A stretch of 64,000 nucleotides of DNA from contig NZ_CP194171.1 in NCBI RefSeq assembly GCF_050908845.1, forward strand, positions 2,666,001 to 2,730,000. The letters run 5' to 3'. Source of the stretch: Marinobacterium_D sp050908845. GTDB taxonomy: Bacteria > Pseudomonadota > Gammaproteobacteria > Pseudomonadales > Balneatricaceae. Made by a program: the position numbers and the translations under genes. The notes beneath the pieces are model-generated. The model was not told the origin of the DNA. It worked only from the letters and a program-made list of their open reading frames with translations, and did not search any database. This document shows positions 35,024 through 43,963 of this stretch, in pieces (position 1 is the first letter of the stretch; each line of letters opens with the position of its first letter).

Positions 35024-36457
35024 TTAGCCTTTGCCGAGGATATCGGCAATGCAGCCGCAGGAGCCGTCGCCCGCCTGCGCGTGGCGCTGACGAATGATCG
35101 GGTGAGCCTCTGCAGTGCACATGCTCTTATAGGGCTTGCCGCCGGTGCGCTGCTTGAACTCTTCAGTGGCTGCTTCCAGCAGGTCCGGATCGGTCAACAG
35201 GTCGAGACCGGTGGCCGCCAGTACCTGAGCCGCTTTGACCGCAGCCTTGTGGCCAAGGCTCATACCGTTGGAGGCGGTGGCGCCCCAGTGGTGCGGCTGC
35301 ACGTGCAGCGGCCAGGCAGCCACCAAAACACCCATGGTTGGGGTGATGTAGCTGATATCGCCCACATCGGTTGAACCGCCCATGCTGGCACCACGGAAAT
35401 CCGCAGTCATATCGGTGGCCATGCCATCTTCCGGATAGCCCGCTTCACGCTGCAGGTTACGGGCGAAGGCCTGCTCTTCTTCGGTCCACTCCGGTACCTG
35501 GAACTGTTCAAGATGGGAGTACACGCGATCGGACAGCACCTGGTTCGGCAGCACGTCGTAACAGGCAGCCATTTCGGTAATATCGACCTTGGTCTGGGTC
35601 ATCAGTGCAGCGCCTTTGGCGATATCCCGGATCCAGTCAAGATTCTTCTGTACGTCTGCCGCATTGGGGCCGCGATAGCGGAACACGATGCTGGATTTGT
35701 CCGGAATCACGTTGACCGCACTGCCGCCATTCTCAACGTAGTAGTGCATGCGTGCTTCCGGCACGATGTGCTCGCGCATGGTGTTGATGCCGTGAGTGAA
35801 GAGCTCGCTGGCGTGCAATGCGCTGCGTCCTTCCCAGGGCGCGCCGCCAGCGTGGGCATTTTTGCCGTGCCACTCGACTTTCAGGTCCGCAGAGGCGACG
35901 GTGGCAATGTTGAACGTGGTGTTCATGTTCATTGGGTGCCAATGCAGACAGGCATCCAGATCGTCGAACACGCCGGCTTTCGCCATGTAGTTCTTGCCGG
36001 CGAGCAGCTCTTCTGCCGGGCAACCGTAGACCCGCAGGGTCCCGGTGATACCGGCCTTCTCCATACGACGCTTCAGCGCCACGGCACCGCCGATGGCACC
36101 GGTACCGATCAGGTTGTGGCCACAACCATGGCCAGAAGTGGTACCGTCCTTGCGCGGGGTCTCACTCGGTACGGCTTCGTTGCCGAGGTCCGGCAGCGCA
36201 TCGTACTCGGTGAGGATACCGATCACCGGGCTGCCGGAACCGAAGCTGGCGACCCAGGATGTATCGATACCGGCGATATTGCGCTCGGTGATCTCGAAGC
36301 CTTCAGATTCGATCCATTCAACAAGCGTGTTGCTGCTCTTAAACTCTTCGAAGCCGACTTCAGCGTATTCCCAGACCTTATCCGCGTTACCTGTAATGGC
36401 CTCTACCAACTGCTCGTCGAGTTCATTCCACTGCAGACCAATGTTGAGAGTGTTCAT
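35024..36457 (-). CDS. M20-family metallo-amidohydrolase, AbgB-like, copy 3 (module B)
   Basis: At 477 residues it is nearly the same as copy 2 with all metal motifs kept (SGHGCGHNLIG, YGCPAEE, CLHWHP). Differences are scattered, with more in the lid and near the C-terminus (ends CGCIADILGKG). CGGAG precedes the ATG. It lies downstream of the module B symporter with a 92-base gap, exactly as in module A. The offset from copy 2 is 9,222 bp. Confidence 0.87.
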   Translation of the reverse strand: MNTLNIGLQWNELDEQLVEAITGNADKVWEYAEVGFEEFKSSNTLVEWIESEGFEITERNIAGIDTSWVASFGSGSPVIGILTEYDALPDLGNEAVPSETPRKDGTTSGHGCGHNLIGTGAIGGAVALKRRMEKAGITGTLRVYGCPAEELLAGKNYMAKAGVFDDLDACLHWHPMNMNTTFNIATVASADLKVEWHGKNAHAGGAPWEGRSALHASELFTHGINTMREHIVPEARMHYYVENGGSAVNVIPDKSSIVFRYRGPNAADVQKNLDWIRDIAKGAALMTQTKVDITEMAACYDVLPNQVLSDRVYSHLEQFQVPEWTEEEQAFARNLQREAGYPEDGMATDMTADFRGASMGGSTDVGDISYITPTMGVLVAAWPLHVQPHHWGATASNGMSLGHKAAVKAAQVLAATGLDLLTDPDLLEAATEEFKQRTGGKPYKSMCTAEAHPIIRQRHAQAGDGSCGCIADILGKG

Positions 36458-36549
36458 TAAAACTCCGTTTAAATAATGTGGCTGACCCGGATCCGGCGTC
36501 TCCGCCGGATCACACGGATCTAAAATCTATGAGTCGAGTGCGCTACCGA

Positions 36550-38037
36550 TTAGGACTGAGCCCCTGATTCCTGGATAGATGCGTCAGCAAAGTCAGCTGC
36601 GTCAGCTTCAGTGCTTTTCGAAGCAACGAGCTGGAACAGGGTCAGGATCACGATGTTGCTCAACAGACCCCAGACGCCCGGATGCCAGCCAAGCGGAGAA
36701 TCGATGGCAAACTGGAACGCCAGGAACACGACACTGCCCACGGCTGCACCGGCCATAGCGCTGTTACGCTTGAGGCCCGGGAAGAAGAGCGCGCCCAGAG
36801 TCATCGGCACCAGCTGTGCAATCAGGCCGAAGGCGCCCAGCAGCAGCAGTACCAGAGAGGACGGGTTGAGGATAGCGACCGCATAGGCGATGGCTGACAG
36901 GACAACAACGCTCCAGCGAGTCACCTTCACCGCGCTCTTGTCGCTACTGTTACGCATAACGGTGTGACCAAACACGTCACGCACCAGCACCACACCCGCG
37001 GTATGGGCCAGGTTGGCACCGGTCGACATCGCCGCCGCCAATGCACCGGAGAGCATCAGACCAATCACCCAGGGAGAGAATTCAGCTACATCAATAACCA
37101 GTTTCAGCAGCACGGTATCCGCGCGCTCCAGCGGCGTGTCGGCAAACACCAGGATGCCGGCGAAACCAATAAACATCAGCGGGATAAGCAGAGTCGCGTA
37201 CAGCGGGTAGATCGCACTGACGCGGCGCAGCGAACGACCACTGTCGGCGGTGAAAAACTTCGAGAAGGTGTGAGGCCATACCCAGCCACCAAAGCAGCTG
37301 ATCAGAATAGCGGTCGTAAAGAAGCCCCAGCCCATGCCATTGGCGCCCGGCATCGTCAGGTATTCCGGCGCCTGCTGCTGAATCTGGGTGAACATTTCGC
37401 CAACACCGCCGTAGATGCGATCGGGAATGGCAACGCCCAGGAACCAGGCGATGGCAATCATCATCACACCCTGCACCAGGTTGGTCCAGCCGATACCACT
37501 CAGGCCGCTGCAGAAGACATAAACCGTGGTCACTACCAGCGCGATCAGCGCACCCAGCCAGAACGGCACCAAGCCATCAGTAGCCGCTTCAAACAGCATG
37601 CCTGCGCCGGCAATCTGAATCGTCAGGTAAGGTACTGAAGCCGCTACGCCGACCAGGCCTGCAAAAATGCCCAGAGGCTTGCTCGAGTAATGGTCAGACA
37701 GCATATCGCCATGGGTCAGATAGCCACGCTTGCTACCGAGTTCACGGGCGCGAGGACCCACCAACCAGATCATGATCGGCACCAGAGACAGGTAGGCAAG
37801 GATGTAGAACGCCGGTGCGCCGTTTTTATAGACCCAACCAGGAGCGCCAAGGAAGGCGAAGGCAGAAAAGATCTCGGCACCGAGAATAAAGAACAGGACA
37901 ATAACGCCGACGTGACGTCCACCGGCCGCATAGCTTTCGAGGCTTGAGCCGTTCTGCGAACGGGCCCGCAGACCGATCCAGAGCATAATTGCCATATACG
38001 CCAGGGTGATACCGGTGACGATAACCGAATTACTCAT
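36550..38037 (-). CDS. Sodium:solute symporter family protein, module B
   Basis: It has about 495 residues, nearly identical to the module A symporter with scattered conservative changes (for example VWPHTFSKFFTADSGRSL in place of TWPHMFTKLYTADSGKSL). The start ATG at 38037 follows GGAGGTAACCGCG inside the DUF3311 gene. Same topology and sodium-site region. The second copy suggests either dosage or a slightly different substrate range. Confidence 0.9.
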   Translation of the reverse strand: MSNSVIVTGITLAYMAIMLWIGLRARSQNGSSLESYAAGGRHVGVIVLFFILGAEIFSAFAFLGAPGWVYKNGAPAFYILAYLSLVPIMIWLVGPRARELGSKRGYLTHGDMLSDHYSSKPLGIFAGLVGVAASVPYLTIQIAGAGMLFEAATDGLVPFWLGALIALVVTTVYVFCSGLSGIGWTNLVQGVMMIAIAWFLGVAIPDRIYGGVGEMFTQIQQQAPEYLTMPGANGMGWGFFTTAILISCFGGWVWPHTFSKFFTADSGRSLRRVSAIYPLYATLLIPLMFIGFAGILVFADTPLERADTVLLKLVIDVAEFSPWVIGLMLSGALAAAMSTGANLAHTAGVVLVRDVFGHTVMRNSSDKSAVKVTRWSVVVLSAIAYAVAILNPSSLVLLLLGAFGLIAQLVPMTLGALFFPGLKRNSAMAGAAVGSVVFLAFQFAIDSPLGWHPGVWGLLSNIVILTLFQLVASKSTEADAADFADASIQESGAQS

Positions 38038-38242
38038 CGCGGTTACCTCCGTGACGCACGTTATAGGCGACAAAGGTGCCGACAAACAGCAGACACATCC
38101 AGAGGATGTACCACGCCATGAAGAACGGAATTCCAAGTACGGTAGGTTCGATACGGTTTGCAATCAGCGCACCCGGCCAGATCATTGCCAGGGTGCAAAT
38201 TACGAAATGCAAACCAACCAAAGTATGGTAGGTCTTGCTCAC
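38030..38242 (-). CDS. DUF3311-type small membrane subunit, module B, GTG start
   Basis: At 70 residues it differs from the module A copy by only a few residues. It starts with GTG where module A has ATG; the AGGAG site before it is kept. It overlaps the symporter start by eight bases and carries that gene's ribosome site. Confidence 0.8.
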   Translation of the reverse strand: MSKTYHTLVGLHFVICTLAMIWPGALIANRIEPTVLGIPFFMAWYILWMCLLFVGTFVAYNVRHGGNRDE

Positions 38243-38375
38243 GGTTAAGCTCCTCGTTCACACACTGCGAGACTTGCAAATAACAATGCGAGACACAGAC
38301 AACTAGCAGATCTATACAGACCGCAGTGGTATGTTGTTTTCGTCAATGCTCAGTGGTTCGAGGGGAAACCGATTA

Positions 38376-38467
38376 TTTTGTATTTACCTGTCCAGTCTTC
38401 TTTGAGACCGGTTACTAAGTAATTTGTATTACCTGTCCGGTCTTCTTTGAAACCGGTTACTAAGTAA
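38376..38467. repeat. Tandem 45-bp duplication in the module B control region
   Basis: Two copies (38376-38422 and 38423-38467) of a block with TTTGTATT, ACCTGTCC, GTCTTCTTTGA, ACCGG and the palindrome TTACTAAGTAA (38412-38422 and 38457-38467) lie side by side. Module A has one. The copy nearer the LysR gene keeps the 78-base distance to its start seen in module A. It probably doubles a regulator-binding site between the DUF3311 and LysR genes (gap 38243-38545). Confidence 0.8.
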
Positions 38468-38545
38468 TGCAATTCACTATGAAGTATCCTTGGCCATCAT
38501 AGAAATATATAATAAGTATTCACTCCATACCGTTTTGATATTGCC

Positions 38546-39433
38546 ATGGAATTTAGACAACTTCAGTACTTCATCGCAGTCGTCGAAGAGGGCTCGGTTA
38601 CCGGCGCCAGTCGCCGGGTACATGTTGCCCAACCGGCGCTGACCCGGCAGATCAAGCTGCTGGAGGATTCGCTTGGAACGCAGCTATTCACTCGCCATGC
38701 CCAGGGGATGCAGCTCACCATCACGGGGCGGGCGCTATATGAGGATGCCCAGGAGTTGCTGGAGCGGCGTGAGCAGGTAATGGCCCGACTATCCGCCATC
38801 GGCAACGGCCGAAGCGGCAAGCTGAGCCTCGGGATCACGGTAACCCATCTCTGGGTTCCGCTGGTCGCGCAGCTGCTCGGCGAATACCGCGAGCGCTATG
38901 AAGGCGTGGCCTTCGAAGTGTTCCCCCTGCTTTCCGGTCCACAGATGGATCGACTACAGAAGGCAACACTCGATGCCGGTATCCTCTATCTGGGTGATGA
39001 AACACCCACCGGGATATCGACCACGCTACTACACGTCGATAGTTTGATTCTGGCGGTGCCAGAAGCCTCGCATCTTGCAACGACACCGCCAACCTGCCTG
39101 ACCGATCTGTCCAATGAACCTTTCGTCTGGGGCACTCGCAGCGTCTCCCCAGGTTACTTCGACCGCCTGACGGCGCATTTTAATCGCTACAACTTCACTC
39201 CGCGGGTGATGCAGTACGGGGCCGACAATATCGTCGGGCTTAGCATGGTAGCGGCCGGATTAGGTATCACTATCGTGCCGGCATCAGCCAACACAACGCT
39301 GATTCCAGGCGTTCGCTTCATACGCCTGGCAGAGCTGGACGAGTGTGAAATGCCACTGGGTTTGGCCTGGCGTACTGACAATGATTCACCGCCGCTCGCC
39401 AACCTGATTGCACTGGTTGAAGAGTCCGCGTGA
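38546..39433 (+). CDS. LysR-family regulator, module B
   Basis: It has 295 residues with a DNA-binding half practically identical to the module A regulator (one change before residue 125). The effector domain differs at many places between about residues 130 and 225 (for example SHLATTPPTCLTDLSNE against SPLATKPPARLADLSGE), then the last 60 residues are again the same. It should therefore bind the same DNA sites but may sense a different ligand. Divergent from the module B transport and hydrolase genes. Confidence 0.9.
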   Translation: MEFRQLQYFIAVVEEGSVTGASRRVHVAQPALTRQIKLLEDSLGTQLFTRHAQGMQLTITGRALYEDAQELLERREQVMARLSAIGNGRSGKLSLGITVTHLWVPLVAQLLGEYRERYEGVAFEVFPLLSGPQMDRLQKATLDAGILYLGDETPTGISTTLLHVDSLILAVPEASHLATTPPTCLTDLSNEPFVWGTRSVSPGYFDRLTAHFNRYNFTPRVMQYGADNIVGLSMVAAGLGITIVPASANTTLIPGVRFIRLAELDECEMPLGLAWRTDNDSPPLANLIALVEESA

Positions 39434-39573
39434 TACTCAGCAACGGAGATTACACATTAGTAGTCACAGAAGAATTAACACCCGGACAGCAAAAGCCCGG
39501 AGCAATTATTGGAAGGCTAATCGGCAGGTCAGTATACAGTCCCCGTCATTAAATCTTGTGCTTGCCGAAGCAC

Positions 39574-40254
39574 CTAACCTTCGTTCCATTTCGAATATAT
39601 CTGAAATGCAAGTTCAGCTTTAGCATTTTCATTTTTGGATAGCATGGTTTTTATATCTTTTTCATCCAACCTTTTAATAACCACCTTCTGTTTTTCTTTA
39701 ACATCCGCATTAATAATATCACCCGAGGTAAACCATCCAGTTCCTTTTTTAAGCTCCATATTATTTTTTTCATGATTGAAGTGAAATTTACCGACGCCAG
39801 AGAAATCGTCGGGCTCACTTTCGTGATCACCTCTCCAAACATACCAAAGCTCATTGGTCTCAGGATGGAAGGAGGCCGCTACACTGTACCAGTACGCATG
39901 CCGCTTGCCCTCCGCACTGTACGAGTCCCCTGTAATGTATAGCTGCTGCAGATCCTCCGAACAGATGATTCGAACAAAGCTGATCGCATTCGTTTTTTGA
40001 TACCTGATCAATTGCCACCAACAACCTTCTATCTCTCTGAACGATAAATTATTCTCTTCTTTTCCGAACCAATCAGTCGCCTTAAAAAGACCGATAACAG
40101 CGCCAACCAGCTCGATTATTAATGCCGTAAACAGAACGTCAAGGTAATTACTTTTAATCGTAATAACATTGGTAACGCCCAGAATAGTTACTGCCGCGGT
40201 CAATATAAAAATAATGATAACTGTATAAAATAAAACCTCACGACCGTATTTCAT
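39574..40254 (-). CDS. Two-TM plus beta-rich protein, resembles Cap15-type effector
   Basis: This is a protein of about 226 residues that I cannot name with certainty. Two membrane helices come first (about residues 8-28 and 38-58). A cytosolic domain follows, rich in predicted strands, starting with REIEGCWWQLIRYQ, a Gly-x-Trp opening as in small barrel folds. Further strands are LQQLYITGDSYS, AYWYSVAASFH, LWYVWRGD and GKFHFNH. This architecture matches the 2TM-beta effectors of CBASS (Cap15), but no cyclase gene is near, so the link is structural inference only. The gene is clearly more AT-rich than its neighbours, pointing to horizontal gain. ATG 40254 is preferred over GTG 40263. Confidence 0.6.
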   Translation of the reverse strand: MKYGREVLFYTVIIIFILTAAVTILGVTNVITIKSNYLDVLFTALIIELVGAVIGLFKATDWFGKEENNLSFREIEGCWWQLIRYQKTNAISFVRIICSEDLQQLYITGDSYSAEGKRHAYWYSVAASFHPETNELWYVWRGDHESEPDDFSGVGKFHFNHEKNNMELKKGTGWFTSGDIINADVKEKQKVVIKRLDEKDIKTMLSKNENAKAELAFQIYSKWNEG

Positions 40255-40441
40255 GCCAACCACCCATTTATTATTAATAATTAATCATAAACCTGGTGAG
40301 TCTTTTCCACTTAATACTCTGTACATATTGAGTAACGACGCTGTACTGGTATTGTAGTAATGATCTGAAAACTATGGCGCATTAACACGCCAGAGGCGCC
40401 TCGGCGTGATCGGGTGCCAATAGCGCAGGACGGTCCTTCAC

Positions 40442-41209
40442 CTACTCCTGCAAGCGCCTGAATTGACGGTACAGCAACCAGCCGCCCCAGCAGAAACTCA
40501 ACAGCATCAGTATCACGCCGATAGTGAACCACTGCTGGGCATAGCTTTGTGCCTTATCCAGGGTGCCGCTCATGCGCAGCAGGTTGCCCCAGTCATGAGA
40601 CTCCTCCCCCATCCCCATGATCAGTGGCAGCGAGCGCTGCCTGGCATCGGCGATATAGGGTGATACATCGATAAAGTTCTGTCCCGACCACCAGAGCATG
40701 ATGGATGCGGCGAAGTTGTCGCGGCGCTGGATGATAAAGGCCAGCATCAGTCCCAACGGCATCAGTACCTGGAACAGGCTGCCACCGAGAAACATCATGA
40801 AACGGCCAAAGGGGCTGAACAGCACATGGCCGAACTCGTGAAACGGCAGGTTGACGCTGTGCAGAAAGGAACCGCCGATCCCCTGCCAATCGATACCACC
40901 AAGAATGAATGACCAGCCCCAGAAAAAGAACGCCACATAGATCAGCGCCTGACCGCTAAAACTGACCGAATCCACCTTCTCTGGCTCAGCCATCAGCCGC
41001 GTCAATAACCGCCGCCAAACCGGCAGCAGCGGCTCACTGACAAAGTGATCCGGCGCTTCCTCGTTCAGCCCCGACCCTTCCTGGGCCTGGTTTTCATCCG
41101 CCTGACGCGCTTTCCATTTCAGATAGGCGATGCCGCAGTTCGGGCAGATGCCCTCCATCACATGGCTGTCTTGCGGTTGACGCTTATAACCGCACTTGGG
41201 GCATTCCAT
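40442..41209 (-). CDS. Zinc-ribbon membrane protein with HEFGH metalloprotease-like motif
   Basis: It has 255 residues. The N-terminus is a four-cysteine zinc ribbon (CPKCGYK then CPNCGIAYLKWK). A charged linker and three to four membrane segments follow. Within the membrane part is LPFHEFGHVLFSPFGRFMMFLGGSLFQVL, an HExxH motif in a hydrophobic setting like site-2 proteases (M50). A later GQNFIDVSPY could supply the third ligand, an Asp. The role is unknown; an intramembrane protease or a degenerate relative is possible. CAGGAG precedes the ATG. It seems to stand alone. Confidence 0.7.
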   Translation of the reverse strand: MECPKCGYKRQPQDSHVMEGICPNCGIAYLKWKARQADENQAQEGSGLNEEAPDHFVSEPLLPVWRRLLTRLMAEPEKVDSVSFSGQALIYVAFFFWGWSFILGGIDWQGIGGSFLHSVNLPFHEFGHVLFSPFGRFMMFLGGSLFQVLMPLGLMLAFIIQRRDNFAASIMLWWSGQNFIDVSPYIADARQRSLPLIMGMGEESHDWGNLLRMSGTLDKAQSYAQQWFTIGVILMLLSFCWGGWLLYRQFRRLQE

Positions 41210-41393
41210 AGGGGCTCCTGATACTTCATCACACGCCGGAATTCACTCAGGGCCGAGCATACCGCTATCGCAGTGGTATCGGCTATGGATTGGTGACGTG
41301 CCGGTAGTGGCATGGTCTTTCGTCATGCCGAAAAATGCCAGCACAGGCTTGAGGGCTCGGTTGCAAAGGAGAGGGAATAAGCGGGGATATGTA

Positions 41394-41436
41394 AATTAAA
41401 AGCGCGGAACGACACTGAACGTCCGCGCTTTTAATT
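41394..41436. terminator. Bidirectional terminator after puuD
   Basis: A perfect 15-bp stem, AATTAAAAGCGCGGA with TCCGCGCTTTTAATT, has a 13-base loop. It has A-rich and T-rich ends on both sides and lies eight bases after the puuD stop. It ends the purine operon on the minus strand. Confidence 0.9.
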
Positions 41437-41443
41437 GAAGGCC

Positions 41444-42655
41444 TCAGTTCGCCTTGCGCTGCTCCGCGATCCAGGCACCCAGCTGCGCCCTTTCCTCATC
41501 GGTCATGCCAGTTTTGTTAAGAAACGGCATATCGTGGGTCAGCACCGAACGCGCTTCGATACGATCCATCCAGCGGCTCACCTGATCAGCGGTATCAAAC
41601 ATCACCCCCGACGGTGCCACGGTAAATACATCGTCACTGGGGGTTGCACTGTGGCAGGCGCTGCAGCGGGTCTGCACCAGAGCCACCGCTTCGGCATCAC
41701 TGATCACTGCACCGCTGTGCTCCGGTATTTCACGCGGTGCCGGACGCACCACCAGGATCAGTACGCAGAACGCCAGAAATGCGGAGATCAGGATCCAGGG
41801 TTTTACCACGCCCTGGTGACGCAGGTTGAAGAAATGACGCGCCCAGGCACCGATCAACACCAGTGCACCGAGGATCAACCAGCCATAGTCATGCCCATAG
41901 GTCATCGGGTAGTGGTTGCTGAGCATGATGAACAGCACCGGCAGTGTGGCGTAGTTGTTGTGCGTCGAGCGCAGTTTCGCCATCAGCGCGGGCTTGGGAT
42001 CGGGTGCCACACCGCGCTTAACCGCATCGACCAGGCCTCGCTGGGCCGGCATGATGCCGAAGAAGACGTTGCCCGCCATGCAGGTACCGATCAGCGCACC
42101 AACGTGGATGTACGCTGCGCGATCACCGAATACCTGGCTCAGGCCCCAGGCGATGGCGGTGATAATCACCAGCATCACCACGCCGAACGTCAGGCCATGG
42201 TTGACCAGCGGCGAACGGCAGGCCGCCTCGTAGATGATAAAACCACCCAGCAGTGTCGCCACGCTGATACCGATCGCCTGCCATTCGGTCAGGTCCGCCT
42301 TGCCAGGATCGATCAGGTAGCTGCTTGCACCCACGTAATAGAGCAGACTCATCAGCAATGCACCGGTGATCCAGGTGGAGTACGCCTCCCACTTGAACCA
42401 GTGAAGATGCTTCGGCATCGACTCCGGCGCCAGCTGGTACTTGGCGATCTCGTAGAAGCCACCGCCGTGGATCGACCAAAGATCCCCTTTTATGCCCTTG
42501 TCTTTTTTCCACTGGGGCGGCTCTTCCAGCGAGTTATCCAGCCAGACGAAATAGAAAGATGCACCGATCCAGGCGATCGCCGTGACCACATGCAGAAAAC
42601 GCAGTAGTAGATGCAGCCAGTCATACAGATAGGCGGTGAGTTGAGCGTCAATCAC
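41444..42655 (-). CDS. puuD: Membrane urate hydroxylase (cytochrome c-linked urate oxidase)
   Basis: PuuD oxidises urate to 5-hydroxyisourate and passes electrons to its own heme c domain. The 403 residues comprise an N-terminal membrane domain of about eight helices (starting LLLRFLHVVTAIAWIGASFYFVWLDNSLE, the family signature) and a C-terminal cytochrome c domain with RCSACHS (CxxCH) and a later DMPFLNKTGM carrying the heme Met. It is the last gene of the minus-strand purine operon, abutting guaD, and replaces the soluble cofactor-free uricase. Confidence 0.95.
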   Translation of the reverse strand: MIDAQLTAYLYDWLHLLLRFLHVVTAIAWIGASFYFVWLDNSLEEPPQWKKDKGIKGDLWSIHGGGFYEIAKYQLAPESMPKHLHWFKWEAYSTWITGALLMSLLYYVGASSYLIDPGKADLTEWQAIGISVATLLGGFIIYEAACRSPLVNHGLTFGVVMLVIITAIAWGLSQVFGDRAAYIHVGALIGTCMAGNVFFGIMPAQRGLVDAVKRGVAPDPKPALMAKLRSTHNNYATLPVLFIMLSNHYPMTYGHDYGWLILGALVLIGAWARHFFNLRHQGVVKPWILISAFLAFCVLILVVRPAPREIPEHSGAVISDAEAVALVQTRCSACHSATPSDDVFTVAPSGVMFDTADQVSRWMDRIEARSVLTHDMPFLNKTGMTDEERAQLGAWIAEQRKAN

Positions 42656-43963
42656 TTATGATTCCCTCCTGTGGGCGATCTCTCCCATAACCCAGGTGGT
42701 GTCGATAAGCCGATCATCACCCAGGGTGTTGAGTACAAAAAGTGTTTCAAACAGCGAACGGCAGCGTTCGGTGCGGAATTTAAGGAAGGGTGTGGCGTGC
42801 AGATCGATGCAGATGAAGTCTGCCTCGCAGCCTGGCTCAAAGTTGCCAATGGTACCTTCCAGATCAAGCGCACGGGCGCCGCCCAGCGTGGCCAGGTAGA
42901 GCGCACGAAACGGATCCAGCTTCTTGCCGCGCATCGCCTGCACCTTGTAGGCATCGGCCAGGGTTTCGAACATGGAAAAGCTGGTGCCGCCGCCCACATC
43001 CGTGCCGACGCCTACCTGCACGCCCTTTTCACTGAGCCGGTCCAGCTCGAACAGACCGGAACCCAGGAACAGGTTCGACGTGGGGCAATGCGCGATCGCG
43101 GAGCCAGTCGTGCTCAGACGGTCACAGGCCTCATCACAGAGATGGATTCCGTGGGCGAATACGCTGCGCTCTGACAGCAGACCAGCCTGGTCGTAGACAT
43201 CGAGATAATGTTTCGACCGGGGAAACAGCTCTGCGACCCAGGCGCACTCCTCGACGTTTTCCGCCAGATGTGTGTGCATGTAAACGTCGGGATATTCCTG
43301 CAGCAGCTTGCCGGCCAGCTCCAGCTGACGATCGCTGCTGGTGGGCGCAAAGCGTGGCGTTACCGCGTACTGCAGGCGGTCAACGCCGTGCCAACGCTCG
43401 ATCAGCGCCCTGGAGTCGGTGTAGCTCTGCTCCGCCTCATCGCAGATAAAATCAGGCGCATTGCGGTCCATCATCACCTTGCCGGCGATCATCCGCAGGC
43501 GGCGCTGCTGTGCTTCGCTGAAGAAGGCATCCACCGACGCCGGATGCACGGTACCGAATACCAGCGCTGTAGTGGTGCCGTTTTTCAGCAGCTCATCGAG
43601 AAACACCGCGGCGATCTCGTGGCCGTAGTCTTCATCGCCGAACTTGCTCTCCACCGGAAAGGTATAGGTTTCCAGCCACTCCAGCAGACGTTCTCCGTAG
43701 GCAGCGATCATCTCCGTCTGCGGGTAATGAATATGTGTATCGATAAACCCGGGCAGAATCAGGTGATGCGTGTACTCATGCAGCTCGATCGACTCAGGCA
43801 GCTCGGCAAACAGCTCATCATAGCTGCCGGTTTTTTTAACCCGGCCGTTCTCCAGCCAGAGAATACCGTCCTCGATATAGCGCCAGGCTTGATCAGCACG
43901 AAGGGCCGGATCATCGATAAAATCGAGAATCGCGCCCCGGATCGCTTTCTGCTGCTGGCTCAT
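42656..43963 (-). CDS. guaD: Guanine deaminase (amidohydrolase type)
   Basis: This enzyme deaminates guanine to xanthine, feeding xanthine dehydrogenase. At 435 residues it is the size of E. coli GuaD. Zinc ligands and active-site residues are seen in GFIDTHIHYPQ (HxH), MHTHLAENVEE, HGIHLCDEACDRL and GVGTDVGGGTSFSMF (Asp). It overlaps allA by four bases (ATGA) and its stop touches the puuD start, so it is tightly inside the operon. Confidence 0.95.
   Translation of the reverse strand: MSQQQKAIRGAILDFIDDPALRADQAWRYIEDGILWLENGRVKKTGSYDELFAELPESIELHEYTHHLILPGFIDTHIHYPQTEMIAAYGERLLEWLETYTFPVESKFGDEDYGHEIAAVFLDELLKNGTTTALVFGTVHPASVDAFFSEAQQRRLRMIAGKVMMDRNAPDFICDEAEQSYTDSRALIERWHGVDRLQYAVTPRFAPTSSDRQLELAGKLLQEYPDVYMHTHLAENVEECAWVAELFPRSKHYLDVYDQAGLLSERSVFAHGIHLCDEACDRLSTTGSAIAHCPTSNLFLGSGLFELDRLSEKGVQVGVGTDVGGGTSFSMFETLADAYKVQAMRGKKLDPFRALYLATLGGARALDLEGTIGNFEPGCEADFICIDLHATPFLKFRTERCRSLFETLFVLNTLGDDRLIDTTWVMGEIAHRRES

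Noticed and set aside
22693..36457. M20 enzymes as allantoate amidohydrolases completing the purine route
   Set aside because: Their sequence pattern fits the AbgB-like branch, with GRSALHA-type lid and no AllC features. They sit with porin and symporter genes and lack the RutR-like sites.
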